The notes beneath the pieces are model-generated. The model saw only the letters and a list, made by a program, of their open reading frames with translations. It was not told the DNA's origin and searched no databases. Positions 25,876 to 34,273 of a DNA stretch of 64,000 nt are shown here, in pieces; position 1 is the first letter of the stretch, and the number at the start of each line of letters is the position of its first letter. The stretch covers positions 3,224,001-3,288,000 of the forward strand of contig NZ_LT629777.1 of assembly GCF_900105475.1 (NCBI RefSeq), read 5' to 3'. Position numbers and translations under genes: made by a program. Origin of the DNA: Pseudomonas asplenii (GTDB lineage Bacteria > Pseudomonadota > Gammaproteobacteria > Pseudomonadales > Pseudomonadaceae).

Positions 25876-26754
25876 ATGATTGCGGGCAGTATGGTGGCAC
25901 TGGTCACACCCATGGATGCACAGGGTCGTCTTGACTGGGACAGCCTGAGCAAACTGGTGGACTTCCACCTGCAAAACGGCACCAATGCCATTGTCGCGGT
26001 CGGCACCACGGGTGAATCGGCGACCCTCGACGTGCACGAGCACATCGAAGTGATTCGTCGGGTGGTCGACCAGGTGGCGGGACGCATCCCGGTGATCGCC
26101 GGCACGGGTGCCAACTCGACGCGTGAAGCGATCGAGCTGACCACCAACGCCAAGAGCGCTGGGGCCGATGCGTGCCTGCTGGTGACCCCGTACTACAACA
26201 AGCCGACCCAGGAAGGCCTGTACCAGCATTTCCGCACCATCGCCGAAGCGGTCGACATTGCGCAGATCCTCTACAACGTGCCGGGCCGCACCGCGTGCGA
26301 CATGCAGGCCGAGACCGTGATCCGCCTGTCGAGCGTGCCGAACATCATCGCTATCAAGGAAGCCACCGGCGACCTGGAGCGTGCCAAGGCTATCCTGGCC
26401 GGTGTGAGCAGCGACTTTCTGGTCTACTCCGGCGATGACGCCACGGCGGTCGAGCTGATGCTGCTCGGCGGCAAGGGCAATATTTCGGTCACTGCCAACG
26501 TTGCCCCGCGTGACATGAGCGAGTTGTGCGCCGCCGCGCTGCGTGGTGATGCCGAGACGGCCCGCGCGATCCACCAGAAACTGATGCCGCTGAACAAGAC
26601 CCTGTTCATCGAATCCAACCCAATCCCCGTGAAATGGGCGCTGCATGAGATGGGCCTGATGCCGGACGGTATCCGTCTGCCGCTCACCTGGCTCAGCGCT
26701 GCCTGTCACGAACCGCTGCGGCAGGCCATGCGCCAGTCCGGCGTCCTGGTTTAA
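25876..26754 (+). CDS. dapA: 4-hydroxy-tetrahydrodipicolinate synthase
   Basis: 292 aa from the ATG at 25876, where the family N-terminus [13 protein letters not shown] begins and CAGGAGCGG stands upstream; an in-frame ATG at 25828 adds a non-homologous tail. The Schiff-base Lys161 lies in [19 protein letters not shown] and [10 protein letters not shown] are active-site motifs. Condenses pyruvate and aspartate semialdehyde in lysine/diaminopimelate synthesis. First gene of dapA-bamC-MBL-purC. Confidence 0.98.
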   Translation: MIAGSMVALVTPMDAQGRLDWDSLSKLVDFHLQNGTNAIVAVGTTGESATLDVHEHIEVIRRVVDQVAGRIPVIAGTGANSTREAIELTTNAKSAGADACLLVTPYYNKPTQEGLYQHFRTIAEAVDIAQILYNVPGRTACDMQAETVIRLSSVPNIIAIKEATGDLERAKAILAGVSSDFLVYSGDDATAVELMLLGGKGNISVTANVAPRDMSELCAAALRGDAETARAIHQKLMPLNKTLFIESNPIPVKWALHEMGLMPDGIRLPLTWLSAACHEPLRQAMRQSGVLV

Positions 26755-26771
26755 TTGAGGAAACACACCGC

Positions 26772-27884
26772 ATGAAGCGATTGGCCGGACTTTCCGCACT
26801 TGCCTTGATTATCAGCAGTACCAGCGGCTGCGGCTGGATTTGGGGTCCGGAAGGTTATTTCCGCGACCGTGGCAGCGATTACCTGGAGGCGCAACAGACG
26901 CCAGCCATGCAACTGCCGCCGGATGTTTCCACCAGCAAGCGGCTTGACCCGCTGTTGCCGATCCCGCGCAACGTCGCCAGCGAAACCGTCAAGGGCCCGT
27001 ACGAAGTGCCACGTCCGCAGCCGTTGCAGGTCGCGGCCAGTGCCAGCGACTACAGCCTGCAGAAGAGCGGCGACTCGAGCTGGATCCTCGGCCAGCACCC
27101 GCCGGCTGAAGTCTGGTCGGTGGCGATGCAGTTCTTCCAGGACAATGGCTTCCGCATCGACGCGCAGCGTCCGCAGACCGGTGAGTTCACCACCGCCTGG
27201 CAGCACTCCGACGAGCTGTCGGCGAGCCTGGCCAAACGTCTGGGCAGCAGTGGCGCTGCCGGCAACGAAACCCGCGTGCGGGTGCGTATCGAGCCGGGCG
27301 TACAGCGCAATACCAGCGAAATCTACGTGGTCAGCGCCGAACGTCCGGTCGGCAGCAGCGCCAACGTCGACTTCACTGCCCGTTCGGTCAATACCGGGCT
27401 GGACTCGGCCCTGGTCGACGAGATGCTGTCGAGCATGAGCCGCAGCGCCGAGAAGGGTGGTTCGGTCTCCCTGCTGGCCGCTCGCGACTTCGACACCCCG
27501 AGCCGCGTCAGCCTGAGCCAGGACGGCAGCGGCAACCCGGTGCTCAACGTCGGCGAAGACCTCGATCGTGCCTGGTCCAGCGTCGGCCGTGCCCTGGAAC
27601 AGGGGCAATGGCGGGTTGAAGACATTAACCGCAGCCTGGGTCTGTACTACATCAACCTGGCGGAAAAGGCCGAGCGCAAGAACGAAGAGCCTGGCTTCTT
27701 CGGCAAGCTGTTCGGCAGCAAACCGGCCAAGGAAGAAATCGAAGCCCGTGCCGAGCGTTATCAGGTTCGCCTGAGCAAGGTCGGCGACAGTGTGCAGGTC
27801 ACCGTCGAGAAAGACATCAACACCGTTGCGCCGGCTGATGTGGCGCGCCGTGTGCTGGGTGTGATTCAGGACAACCTGGGCTGA
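26772..27884 (+). CDS. bamC: Outer-membrane assembly lipoprotein BamC
   Basis: 370 aa. Lipoprotein signal with lipobox STSGC (Cys20), the BamC N-terminal segment GPEGYFRDRGSDYLEA that contacts BamD, then two helix-grip domains (about 95-190 and 235-365). Part of the BAM beta-barrel assembly complex. 17 bp after dapA, the usual gammaproteobacterial pairing. Confidence 0.96.
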   Translation: MKRLAGLSALALIISSTSGCGWIWGPEGYFRDRGSDYLEAQQTPAMQLPPDVSTSKRLDPLLPIPRNVASETVKGPYEVPRPQPLQVAASASDYSLQKSGDSSWILGQHPPAEVWSVAMQFFQDNGFRIDAQRPQTGEFTTAWQHSDELSASLAKRLGSSGAAGNETRVRVRIEPGVQRNTSEIYVVSAERPVGSSANVDFTARSVNTGLDSALVDEMLSSMSRSAEKGGSVSLLAARDFDTPSRVSLSQDGSGNPVLNVGEDLDRAWSSVGRALEQGQWRVEDINRSLGLYYINLAEKAERKNEEPGFFGKLFGSKPAKEEIEARAERYQVRLSKVGDSVQVTVEKDINTVAPADVARRVLGVIQDNLG

Positions 27885-27890
27885 TTGACG

Positions 27891-28691
27891 ATGCGTTTTG
27901 CCGTTCTCGGCAGTGGTAGCCAAGGGAACGGCACACTGATAGCCAGTGGCGACACCTGTGTACTGGTCGATTGTGGTTTCTCCTTGCGGGAAACCGAGCG
28001 GCGCCTGGCGCGCCTGGGTATGCACCCGGCGCAACTGAGCGCGATCCTGGTGACCCACGAACATGCCGACCATGTGCATGGCGTGGGTTTGCTGTCTCGG
28101 CGCTACAATCTACCGGTGTACCTCAGTCGCGGTACCTTGCGCGGGATGCGCAAACCTGTCGAACCGGCAGGGTTCGTGGCAGGAGGTGAAACCTTGCGCA
28201 TCGGCGCGCTGGACATCGACGTCGTTGCCGTGGCCCACGATGCCCTGGAACCGACGCAGTACGTGTTCAGCGATGGTGAACGGCGTTTCGGCCTGCTGAC
28301 CGACCTGGGGTCGTACTGCTCGACCGTCATGGACAGCTACAGTGGCCTCGATGCATTGATGATCGAAGCCAATCATTGCCGCGACCTGCTGGCACGGGGG
28401 CATTACCCGTACTTTCTCAAGCAGCGGGTTGGCGGTGAAGAAGGACATCTGAACAACCACCAGGCCGCAAACCTGGTGGCCGAGCTGGGCTGGCAGGGCT
28501 TGCAACACCTGGTGCTGGCCCACCTGAGCAGCAAGAACAACCTGCCGCAGCTGGCCCGGCAATGTTTTGTCGACACCCTCGGGTGCGACCCGGACTGGCT
28601 GCAACTGGCCGATCAAGATTCAGGGCTCGACTGGCGACACATCGCCGGGCCCAACAACTTAACAAGCGGAGCCCATCATGGAAAAACGTGA
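27891..28691 (+). CDS. MBL-fold metallohydrolase (YycJ/WalJ-like)
   Basis: 266 aa from the ATG at 27891, six bases after the bamC stop. Metal-binding motif [10 protein letters not shown]; further ligands LLTDLG and [13 protein letters not shown] and LAHLSSKNN are typical of the YycJ group. A likely nuclease or hydrolase acting on an unknown substrate; related proteins affect DNA repair and cell-wall regulation in Gram-positives. Its last 14 bp overlap purC. Confidence 0.92.
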   Translation: MRFAVLGSGSQGNGTLIASGDTCVLVDCGFSLRETERRLARLGMHPAQLSAILVTHEHADHVHGVGLLSRRYNLPVYLSRGTLRGMRKPVEPAGFVAGGETLRIGALDIDVVAVAHDALEPTQYVFSDGERRFGLLTDLGSYCSTVMDSYSGLDALMIEANHCRDLLARGHYPYFLKQRVGGEEGHLNNHQAANLVAELGWQGLQHLVLAHLSSKNNLPQLARQCFVDTLGCDPDWLQLADQDSGLDWRHIAGPNNLTSGAHHGKT

Positions 28692-29391
28692 AGAACTCTA
28701 CCGCGGCAAAGCCAAGTCGGTGTACAAGACCGACGACGCTGACCGCTTGATCCTGCTGTTTCGCAACGACACCTCGGCGTTCGACGGCAAGCGCATCGAA
28801 CAACTCGATCGCAAGGGCATGGTGAACAACAAGTTCAACGCCTTCATCATGCAGAAGCTCGAAGCGGCCGGCGTACCGACCCAGTTCGACAAACTGCTGG
28901 GTGACAACGAGTCGCTGGTGAAGAAACTCGACATGATCCCGGTGGAATGCGTCGTGCGTAACTACGCGGCCGGTAGCCTGGTCAAGCGCCTGGGTGTGGA
29001 AGAGGGCATGAAGCTCAACCCCTACACCTTCGAACTGTTCCTCAAGGACGACGCCAAGGGCGACCCGTTCATCAACGAATCCCACGTCGTGGCGTTCGGT
29101 TGGGGCACCGCCGAGCAACTGGCACGCATGAAGGAGCTGTCGCTCAAGGTCAATGAGATCCTGAGCAAACTGTTCGACGATGCCGGCCTGCTGCTGGTCG
29201 ACTTCAAGCTCGAATTCGGTGTGTTCAGCGACGGTTCCATCGTCCTGGGTGACGAGTTCAGCCCGGACGGCTGCCGCCTGTGGGACAAGGACACCAAGAA
29301 GAAGATGGACAAGGACCGCTTCCGCCAGGGCCTCGGTGACGTCATCGAAGCCTACGAAGAAGTTGCCCATCGCCTGGGTGTACCGCTGTAA
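28678..29391 (+). CDS. purC: SAICAR synthetase
   Basis: 237 aa. N-terminus [18 protein letters not shown] with the nucleotide-binding [19 protein letters not shown], and [22 protein letters not shown] are signature motifs. Ligates aspartate to CAIR in purine synthesis. It overlaps the hydrolase gene and is the last gene before the tRNA. Confidence 0.98.
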   Translation: MEKREELYRGKAKSVYKTDDADRLILLFRNDTSAFDGKRIEQLDRKGMVNNKFNAFIMQKLEAAGVPTQFDKLLGDNESLVKKLDMIPVECVVRNYAAGSLVKRLGVEEGMKLNPYTFELFLKDDAKGDPFINESHVVAFGWGTAEQLARMKELSLKVNEILSKLFDDAGLLLVDFKLEFGVFSDGSIVLGDEFSPDGCRLWDKDTKKKMDKDRFRQGLGDVIEAYEEVAHRLGVPL

Positions 29392-29475
29392 TCGACGCAA
29401 GCATCTGATAGCACGGAATTTTTTTGCCTCAGGGGGTTCGCTTCCGGCAAAAGTGTTGGTATGATGCGCGCCATT

Positions 29476-29565
29476 GGAGAGATGCCAGAGTGGCCGAATG
29501 GGACGGATTCGAAATCCGTTGTACCTTCACCGGTACCTAGGGTTCGAATCCCTATCTCTCCGCCA
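29476..29565 (+). tRNA. tRNA-Ser (CGA)
   Basis: 90-nt class II tRNA: acceptor GGAGAGA/TCTCTCC, discriminator G and encoded CCA; anticodon loop TTCGAAA with anticodon CGA at 29510-29512; long variable arm (GTACC..GGTAC); T-arm GGTTCGAATCC. Reads UCG. A common integration site for mobile elements. Confidence 0.97.
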
Positions 29566-29571
29566 TACATG

Positions 29572-29609
29572 AAAAGCCCCTGAAGTCGTGAGATTTCAGG
29601 GGCTTTTTC
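29572..29609 (+). terminator. Rho-independent terminator after tRNA-Ser
   Basis: AAAAGCCCCTGAA / TTCAGGGGCTTTTT stem with the loop GTCGTGAGA. The same loop recurs in two other terminators in this window. Confidence 0.9.
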
Positions 29610-29693
29610 GTTCCGGGCACTCAATGTTGTTGCCTCGGCTTGCAGGGGAAAAAGTGAGTCGGTAGCGCGACGAACAATTTTTCTACTATCTGC

Positions 29694-30065
29694 TTATCCA
29701 GCCTTTACCGGCCTGATCAGGCTTTCTGCCGGAATCCCAAACATATCATGAAGTTTCCATATCATGGGTAGCGTAAGCGCGCGCTTGCCATTGAGCACCT
29801 CATAAACCCTGTTCTGACGGCCAATAGCAGGTACGAGGTCAGCTGCCGACAATCCGGATTGCTCCATTCGGAACCGGATGGCATCCACCGGGTTGGGCAG
29901 GTCGACCGGGAAATGCTTCGCCTCATAGGCTTCTATCAGAGTGATCATCACTTCAAGGTAGTCACCTTCCGGGGTGCCGGGGTCCGGTTCATTGTCGAAC
30001 AGCGGGGATACGGACTTCAGCGCGTCCTGGTAATCCTGTTCGGTGCGGATCGGACGAATATTCAT
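29694..30065 (-). CDS. higA: HigA-type antitoxin
   Basis: 123 aa. The C-terminal half is an XRE-type helix-turn-helix (MEQSGLSAADLVPAIGRQNRVYEVLNGKRALT) and the N-terminal half is acidic, as in the HigA group whose DNA-binding domain is C-terminal. It neutralises HigB and represses the operon. It follows higB by 3 bp, toxin first as usual for hig loci. Confidence 0.92.
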   Translation of the reverse strand: MNIRPIRTEQDYQDALKSVSPLFDNEPDPGTPEGDYLEVMITLIEAYEAKHFPVDLPNPVDAIRFRMEQSGLSAADLVPAIGRQNRVYEVLNGKRALTLPMIWKLHDMFGIPAESLIRPVKAG

Positions 30066-30068
30066 GGG

Positions 30069-30371
30069 TTACTCCATTTCGACGGTATTGGCATCAATGC
30101 TGTCGTATTGCTCATGCGTGCCGATGAATTTGATATAGAGGGCGCCGTAGCGGTATGCCACGGCAACTACGAGCCGATAGTCGTTACCTTTTATGTTGAA
30201 TACGATCCTGCGGCTCTTGAGAACGCTAGCGTGGCGATACTGGGCGTTGATCTCAGCCGGTGTTTGCCAGTGCACCTGCTTTACTTCGTCAATCCAGGCC
30301 AGGAGGGATTGCTCGGAGTCCGGGTGCTTCTGCCAAAAGGTTTTGAGTTGGCTGATAGCGATGATTCTCAT
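30069..30371 (-). CDS. higB: HigB-type mRNA interferase toxin
   Basis: 100 aa. RelE/HigB fold: SRRIVFNIKGNDYRLVVAV, YIKFIGTHEQYDSIDA. Family members cut mRNA on translating ribosomes. Paired with the HigA-type gene on the minus strand, about 500 bp beyond tRNA-Ser. Confidence 0.92.
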   Translation of the reverse strand: MRIIAISQLKTFWQKHPDSEQSLLAWIDEVKQVHWQTPAEINAQYRHASVLKSRRIVFNIKGNDYRLVVAVAYRYGALYIKFIGTHEQYDSIDANTVEME

Positions 30372-30591
30372 GGGGTTATCCTAGTCCCGTGGTGGGACTT
30401 GCGCAAGAGGAGATCTGTTTGCTGATTTCAGATACACCGCCAACCCGGGAATCGCCAGATAGAAATATTTACTTCACGTAAATCGGTTCGGAAAATCTCT
30501 GGCGTGCCAAAGCCTCAGGGGGGCCTCCCGCTTCATTGACTCTGCGCGTTGGCAGTGGGCGTAACGCCAATTTGTTTGAACACCGGAGGGG
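30372..30591. other. Gene-poor spacer upstream of higB
   Basis: No credible coding sequence. It contains the higB promoter region and GCCTCAGGGGG (30510-30520), also present just upstream of tRNA-Ser (29426-29436), which hints at a copied segment. Confidence 0.5.
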
Positions 30592-30660
30592 GGGAATTTC
30601 TATTTTTCCTCACTATGTAGATAAAGCCCCGGAGGTCGTGAGACTCAGGGGCTTTTTCGT
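30592..30660 (+). repeat. Degenerate copy of the tRNA-Ser 3' end and terminator
   Basis: About 70 bp align to the tRNA 3' end plus terminator (29544-29612): GAATTTCTATTTTTCC against GAATCCCTATCTCTCC, then a matching stem-loop with GTCGTGAGA and CAGGGGCTTTTTCGTT. Divergence is roughly 25-30% by eye. The hairpin still looks like a working terminator. It may be an old attachment-site duplication flanking higBA. Confidence 0.55.
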
Positions 30661-30708
30661 TTCTGATACAGAAAAGCTGTTTTGCCTGCCTCCACAAGAC
30701 TGCTGCCT

Positions 30709-31194
30709 TCAGGCCTTCAGATAGCCTTGAATCCGCCGCAGAAATCCCGTCTCGAAAGCCTCCCGGCACGGTTCAGTCCGATAAAGCCGGCGCCGCCGGG
30801 CCAGTTCGGCCCAGAGTGGTGACGTATCTGCTCCGTGCAGCCAGCGTTCGGCCTCGCGGGCGCCATCGGCGAGTTGTCGGGCGTAATGATTGTCCCAGGG
30901 CGTCGGCTGTTCGGGGGTATCGTTGGCGGGTCGCCGGGTCGCCGGGATGTGGATGGCACGAGGCTGTGGCGATTCCAGTCGCTGAAAGGCCAGGGTGTAG
31001 AGCGCAATGCCATCGGCGATCAGGCGATGGGCCAGGCGTTCCTGTTCCAGGTTACGAAAGGCCACGCAACGGGCACCGTCGAGGCAGAATCTGGCGGCGA
31101 CACGAAAATGAGCGGCTGCTTCAAGAGGATGCAGGGCGGCCAGTCGGATCAGGTCCGACGGAGGTAGGCGGGACAGTAGCGAGCGATCAATCAT
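30709..31194 (-). CDS. Hypothetical protein of 161 aa
   Basis: Arg- and Ala-rich, mostly helical, no signal peptide or membrane segment. The ATG at 31194 has AAGGAGACC upstream and overlaps the stop of a 27-codon ORF. Codon use is like the chromosome, supporting a real gene. No family recognised; one Cys pair (FCLDGARC) and a Trp-rich middle. Confidence 0.6.
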   Translation of the reverse strand: MIDRSLLSRLPPSDLIRLAALHPLEAAAHFRVAARFCLDGARCVAFRNLEQERLAHRLIADGIALYTLAFQRLESPQPRAIHIPATRRPANDTPEQPTPWDNHYARQLADGAREAERWLHGADTSPLWAELARRRRLYRTEPCREAFETGFLRRIQGYLKA

Positions 31195-31274
31195 GAAGGT
31201 GGTCTCCTTGATCGCGATGTAACGAAGCTGGGCGTAGTGGGCGGTGCCCGTGCATAAAAGGGGGGGGAGGCCAT
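31191..31274 (-). CDS. Possible 27-aa leader peptide coupled to the next gene
   Basis: ATG at 31274 preceded by GAGGAGATAAGGATA, a strong ribosome site; TGA overlaps the ATG of the 161-aa gene (ATGA). The peptide is Pro/Arg/Ser-rich. Probably a translational coupler, if real. Confidence 0.4.
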   Translation of the reverse strand: MASPPFYARAPPTTPSFVTSRSRRPPS

Positions 31275-31335
31275 TATCCTTATCTCCTCAGACGGGTTAA
31301 GGAACTGCCTTCCATCGTTGCGACACGGAAAGGGT

Positions 31336-31482
31336 GGCAGACCGTACGAGGGTCGCAAACCGGCGTCTGAGGAAACCGGCCAGGCCGAAGCCTGCCCCGC
31401 ACAGTCCGCCATAGAAATGCACTAGCCGGACATCAGAAATGCCAGCCAGACAGCTATGGCGCGAAACCGCGCCTCAGACACA
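31336..31482. repeat. Repeat A, copy 1
   Basis: About 147 bp, roughly 75% identical by eye to 31619-31763. It starts GGCAGACCGT and includes CCAGGCCGAAGCCTGCCCCG, where AGGC/GCCT forms a small hairpin inside a larger imperfect one. Confidence 0.7.
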
Positions 31483-31520
31483 CAAAGCAGGTTGCGACAC
31501 CCGACCACAGGATTGACTGC

Positions 31521-31613
31521 GGCGAGGTTAGGCTAGTGGCGGCACTGCCAATCTAATAGTCAGGCATCGGCTACGCAATGGAAGTGCGGGTCTTATTATC
31601 TTGTAGGATTTTT
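31521..31613. repeat. Repeat B, copy 1
   Basis: About 93 bp, similar to 32184-32278, sharing TAGTCAGG, ATCGGCTAC and CTTATTA..TTGTAGG. It abuts repeat A copy 2. In the intact unit, B is the upstream region of the HTH gene. Confidence 0.7.
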
Positions 31614-31618
31614 GGGGA

Positions 31619-31763
31619 GGCAGACCGTGTGGGGGTGACAAACCGGTGTCCGAGGGAACCAGCCAGGCTGAAGCCTGCCCCACACGCTCCGCCACAGGTG
31701 TGCTAACCGGGTGCCAATAGGCAGCGGCTAAACGGCCATGACGCGATACCGCGCTTAAAACAC
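31619..31763. repeat. Repeat A, copy 2, downstream of the HTH gene
   Basis: GGCAGACCGTGTGGGG pairs imperfectly with CCCCACACGCTCCGCC over about 75 bp, with an inner AGGCTGAAGCCT hairpin, so the transcript would fold strongly. It lies 26 bp past the HTH stop codon, so it is a likely 3' UTR or small RNA. Confidence 0.65.
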
Positions 31764-31789
31764 TTTCATCAGGGATTCACTGGTGCCCT

Positions 31790-32146
31790 TTACGCGGTGA
31801 TATCAAGCACAGCTTCTGCTGTTGCTGAGCGTGAGCGGTGGGATACCACTTTGGACATACCTATGCCTAGGGCCTGAAGCACCTTCAGCACGGTCGATAA
31901 TCTTGGGTCGCCGCCGGTTGCCAGGGATCTGTAGAGATTCGGCCTGGCCAAGCCAGTGCTTTGAGACAGGCTATTCATACCACCTCTCGCCTCCACAAGG
32001 CGTCGGATAGCGATAAGAAACGTATCTTCCCCGCCAGCCTCGTCGATCTCCTCAAGGGCGACAGATAAGTATTCAATGGCAAATGTTTCGTCGTCTCGAA
32101 GCATTTCAAGAACGCTATCTTCTTGGGCGCGAGTCCTGGTCGTCAT
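31790..32146 (-). CDS. Antitoxin-like XRE-family DNA-binding protein, no toxin partner
   Basis: 118 aa. The middle LVEARGGMNSLSQSTGLARPNLYRSLATGGDPRLSTVLKVLQALG is the HTH of the 'addiction module antidote' group normally encoded next to a RelE/ParE-like killer protein. No such toxin is adjacent: upstream are repeat B copy 2 and AT-rich non-coding DNA, downstream repeat A copy 2. It could be a stand-alone regulator or an orphan antitoxin. Confidence 0.8.
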   Translation of the reverse strand: MTTRTRAQEDSVLEMLRDDETFAIEYLSVALEEIDEAGGEDTFLIAIRRLVEARGGMNSLSQSTGLARPNLYRSLATGGDPRLSTVLKVLQALGIGMSKVVSHRSRSATAEAVLDITA

Positions 32147-32183
32147 TTCTTTTCACCTTGTGAGTCATCCAGAGAGGCTGTGG

Positions 32184-32278
32184 CGGGCGGGCTAGGCTAG
32201 CGGGGAAGCTGCCGGCCTGATAGTCAGGTATCGGCTACACAGTAGAAGTGCTGATCTTATTACTTTGTAGGTTTTCTT
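32184..32278. repeat. Repeat B, copy 2, upstream of the HTH gene
   Basis: Second copy of the B segment, 37 bp upstream of the HTH start, so it probably holds that gene's promoter. Confidence 0.65.
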
Positions 32279-32636
32279 CTTTTTCCCGCTCCATTAGCCG
32301 AGCGCGTAGATAAATTCCTTTCTGTTTTTCTGCAAAGCATCGCTCATACGGCACAAGCGCAAATCTTGTGCTGTCTCAGATTTGTCAATTTATTGGCTTT
32401 TTCTCCACTGAGAAAAACGCCGTCTTAATGGCGTTCGCCCCAGCGTTTCCAGCCGTTTAGCGGAAATTGCAAAAAAAACCTCAGAAATAATTATTAACAA
32501 ATTGGCATTTTGCTATCAATGAAGCATCATAATGGCCATTATTTTGACTCTATCTGATTAGGGCGCAGCCGCTCGGGGTCGAGCCCAGGTTCCGGAGTCG
32601 TCTCCCTACCCGTAATTCCTCCCGGAGCCATCGTGC
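32279..32636. other. AT-rich leader of the radical SAM operon
   Basis: 358 bp with no gene, far more AT-rich than its surroundings (e.g. 32470-32550). It holds the stem-loop AACGCC/GGCGTT (32416-32434) and a TTGGCA at 32502-32507 with CATAAT further on, a loosely spaced promoter candidate. CCCGGAG is the ribosome site of the next gene. Confidence 0.5.
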
Positions 32637-33746
32637 ATGAGCGTCCTTGACGTTGTCTGTGGGCCACAATCGTGTGCCCGCTCGCTGAGTGACGCCGAAT
32701 TCTGGCGCCTGTTGCGCGAAGAGCTGCTGCCACTTCGCCCCAGCCAGTACGACATCACCTCGGTCTGCAACCTGACCTGCGAAGGCTGCCTGTTTTTCTC
32801 CGGTGACGATTACCTTGGGCACCAGGATGAAAAGGATCTCAACAATATCGAGGCCTTCTTCGCCGGCGAAGCGGCGCGTGGAGTCCGCTATGGCTACTTC
32901 GGCGGGGCGGAGCCGTCGCTGGCCGAGAACAAGCTGCTGATCGCCAACCGGCACATTCCCTACGGCGTGGTGTTCACCAATGGCATCAAGCGCCTGAGCG
33001 CCGAAATCGACTACCGCGTGCATGTGTCGCTGTGGGGCAATCCCGAACGTAGCCGCGAGCTGCGCGGTGCGGACACCATGACCAAGCAGATCCGGAACTA
33101 CCGCAACGACCCCCGCGCGGTGTTCGTGTTCACCCTCACCGCACGCAACCTCGACGATATTCCGTACATCGCCCAGCTCTGCGCGGACAACGGTCTGGCG
33201 CTGACCTTCAACCACTACAGCCCCACCAGCAAGTACCTGGACTTTATCGGCAGCGGGGCCGGTGCCGACCCGTACCACATCACCAGCACGGCAGCCGACA
33301 ACCTGGTCCTGTCCGCCGATGACCTGCGCCGCGCCAGGGACAGCATCGGGGAACTATTGCAGCAGCCCGGCCTGCGGATCCTCTATGAGGCCGACTTCAA
33401 CCAACTGATTCACGACCCCGCAGGACTGTATCCGGATGCCCAGGGGCCGGGCGAGGTGACTCGCGATTGTGGCGTGCTGCTGACCTCGACCCTGCGCCAC
33501 TACAACACCGACCTGAGCGAGAGTCGTGGAAAATGTTGTACGCCGAACATCGACTGCGGCACCTGTCGGCTCTATGCCCAGTCGTTTGCGAGCGTGCTGG
33601 TGCGGGCCACCCGGCAGATGCGCCAGGCCGGCGGCCAGCAACGGCTGGTCAAGCTCTGGCGGCTGTGGTGCGAACTGTTCCTGAACGACGATCGCTTGCG
33701 CATGCCTGCCGATGGCAGGGCGACCAACCCTATTTCTGACCTCTAA
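32637..33746 (+). CDS. Radical SAM enzyme with C-terminal Cys cluster
   Basis: 369 aa. Radical SAM motif CNLTCEGC (Cys44, 48, 51) binds the 4Fe-4S cluster that cleaves S-adenosylmethionine; YFGGAEPSL follows as the usual GGE-like motif. A second Cys group near residues 278-310 (RDCGVLL, KCCTPNIDCGTC) could bind an auxiliary cluster as in SPASM-type peptide-modifying enzymes. First gene of a four-gene set with a GNAT, a sulfotransferase and an autotransporter; the target is unknown. Confidence 0.88.
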   Translation: MSVLDVVCGPQSCARSLSDAEFWRLLREELLPLRPSQYDITSVCNLTCEGCLFFSGDDYLGHQDEKDLNNIEAFFAGEAARGVRYGYFGGAEPSLAENKLLIANRHIPYGVVFTNGIKRLSAEIDYRVHVSLWGNPERSRELRGADTMTKQIRNYRNDPRAVFVFTLTARNLDDIPYIAQLCADNGLALTFNHYSPTSKYLDFIGSGAGADPYHITSTAADNLVLSADDLRRARDSIGELLQQPGLRILYEADFNQLIHDPAGLYPDAQGPGEVTRDCGVLLTSTLRHYNTDLSESRGKCCTPNIDCGTCRLYAQSFASVLVRATRQMRQAGGQQRLVKLWRLWCELFLNDDRLRMPADGRATNPISDL

Positions 33747-33760
33747 CGCGAGAAGCTGCC

Positions 33761-34273
33761 GTGTCGGCCATTAGCTCAAACAGCAAACACCGGATTGTCT
33801 GGGTGTGGGGGCAGATCACCCCGCAACTGCGTAGCGAACTTATTGCCTTCTGGGCCGACAACGGCGCGCTGGCGGACCCGTGCGAGGCCTGGCGCAGAAC
33901 CTTCGAAGTGGCCAGTGTGGTGCTCGACGAGGAGGGCCGGCTTGCTGGGGTCTGCTCGGTGTACTGCGCCTACAGCCCGGGTGCCGGGGCTTTCTACTGG
34001 TTCTATCGCACCTTCATCCGTACGGACTGCCGCGATGTCGGCCTGGCACCGAGATTGTTCGCCCACACCTTCGAACAGCTGGCACTGGCCTATGCCGATG
34101 AGCCGCAGGCGCCGGTCGGCGTGATGATCGTGGTCGAGAACCCCAAGCTGCACACCGCCGCCGGTATCCGCGTGATCGAGCGCGCCGGTTTCCAGCACCT
34201 GGGCATCGATGACAGCGGTCAAAGCGTCTGGCATCGGCTGTTCCGCCCACTTGAGCAGGAGCCCGCCCGATGA
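33761..34273 (+). CDS. GNAT-like acetyltransferase
   Basis: 170 aa from a GTG at 33761 with GAGAAG upstream; no later Met fits. The order is GNAT-like: VVLDEEGRLAGVCSVYCAY (central strands), the FIRTDCRDVGLAPRLFAHTFEQL acetyl-CoA pyrophosphate-loop region (weak), then MIVVENPKLHTAAGIRVIERAGFQHLG, the canonical C-terminal motif. It lies 14 bp after the radical SAM gene and overlaps the sulfotransferase by ATGA, so probably translated together. Substrate unknown. Confidence 0.75.
   Translation: MSAISSNSKHRIVWVWGQITPQLRSELIAFWADNGALADPCEAWRRTFEVASVVLDEEGRLAGVCSVYCAYSPGAGAFYWFYRTFIRTDCRDVGLAPRLFAHTFEQLALAYADEPQAPVGVMIVVENPKLHTAAGIRVIERAGFQHLGIDDSGQSVWHRLFRPLEQEPAR

Noticed and set aside
26751..28079. 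Antisense frame over bamC and the MBL hydrolase
   Set aside because: Shadow; the forward genes have clear families and an operon layout.
29352..29624. 90-aa minus-strand frame across tRNA-Ser
   Set aside because: It is the complement of the tRNA and its terminator; a common false gene call.
31191..31412. Longer form (73 aa) of the mini-ORF upstream of the 161-aa gene
   Set aside because: It extends into repeat A with no ribosome site; the inner ATG at 31274 has one.
32495..32530. Sigma-54 promoter before the radical SAM gene
   Set aside because: TTGGCA and TTGC are present but the GG-to-GC spacing is too short.
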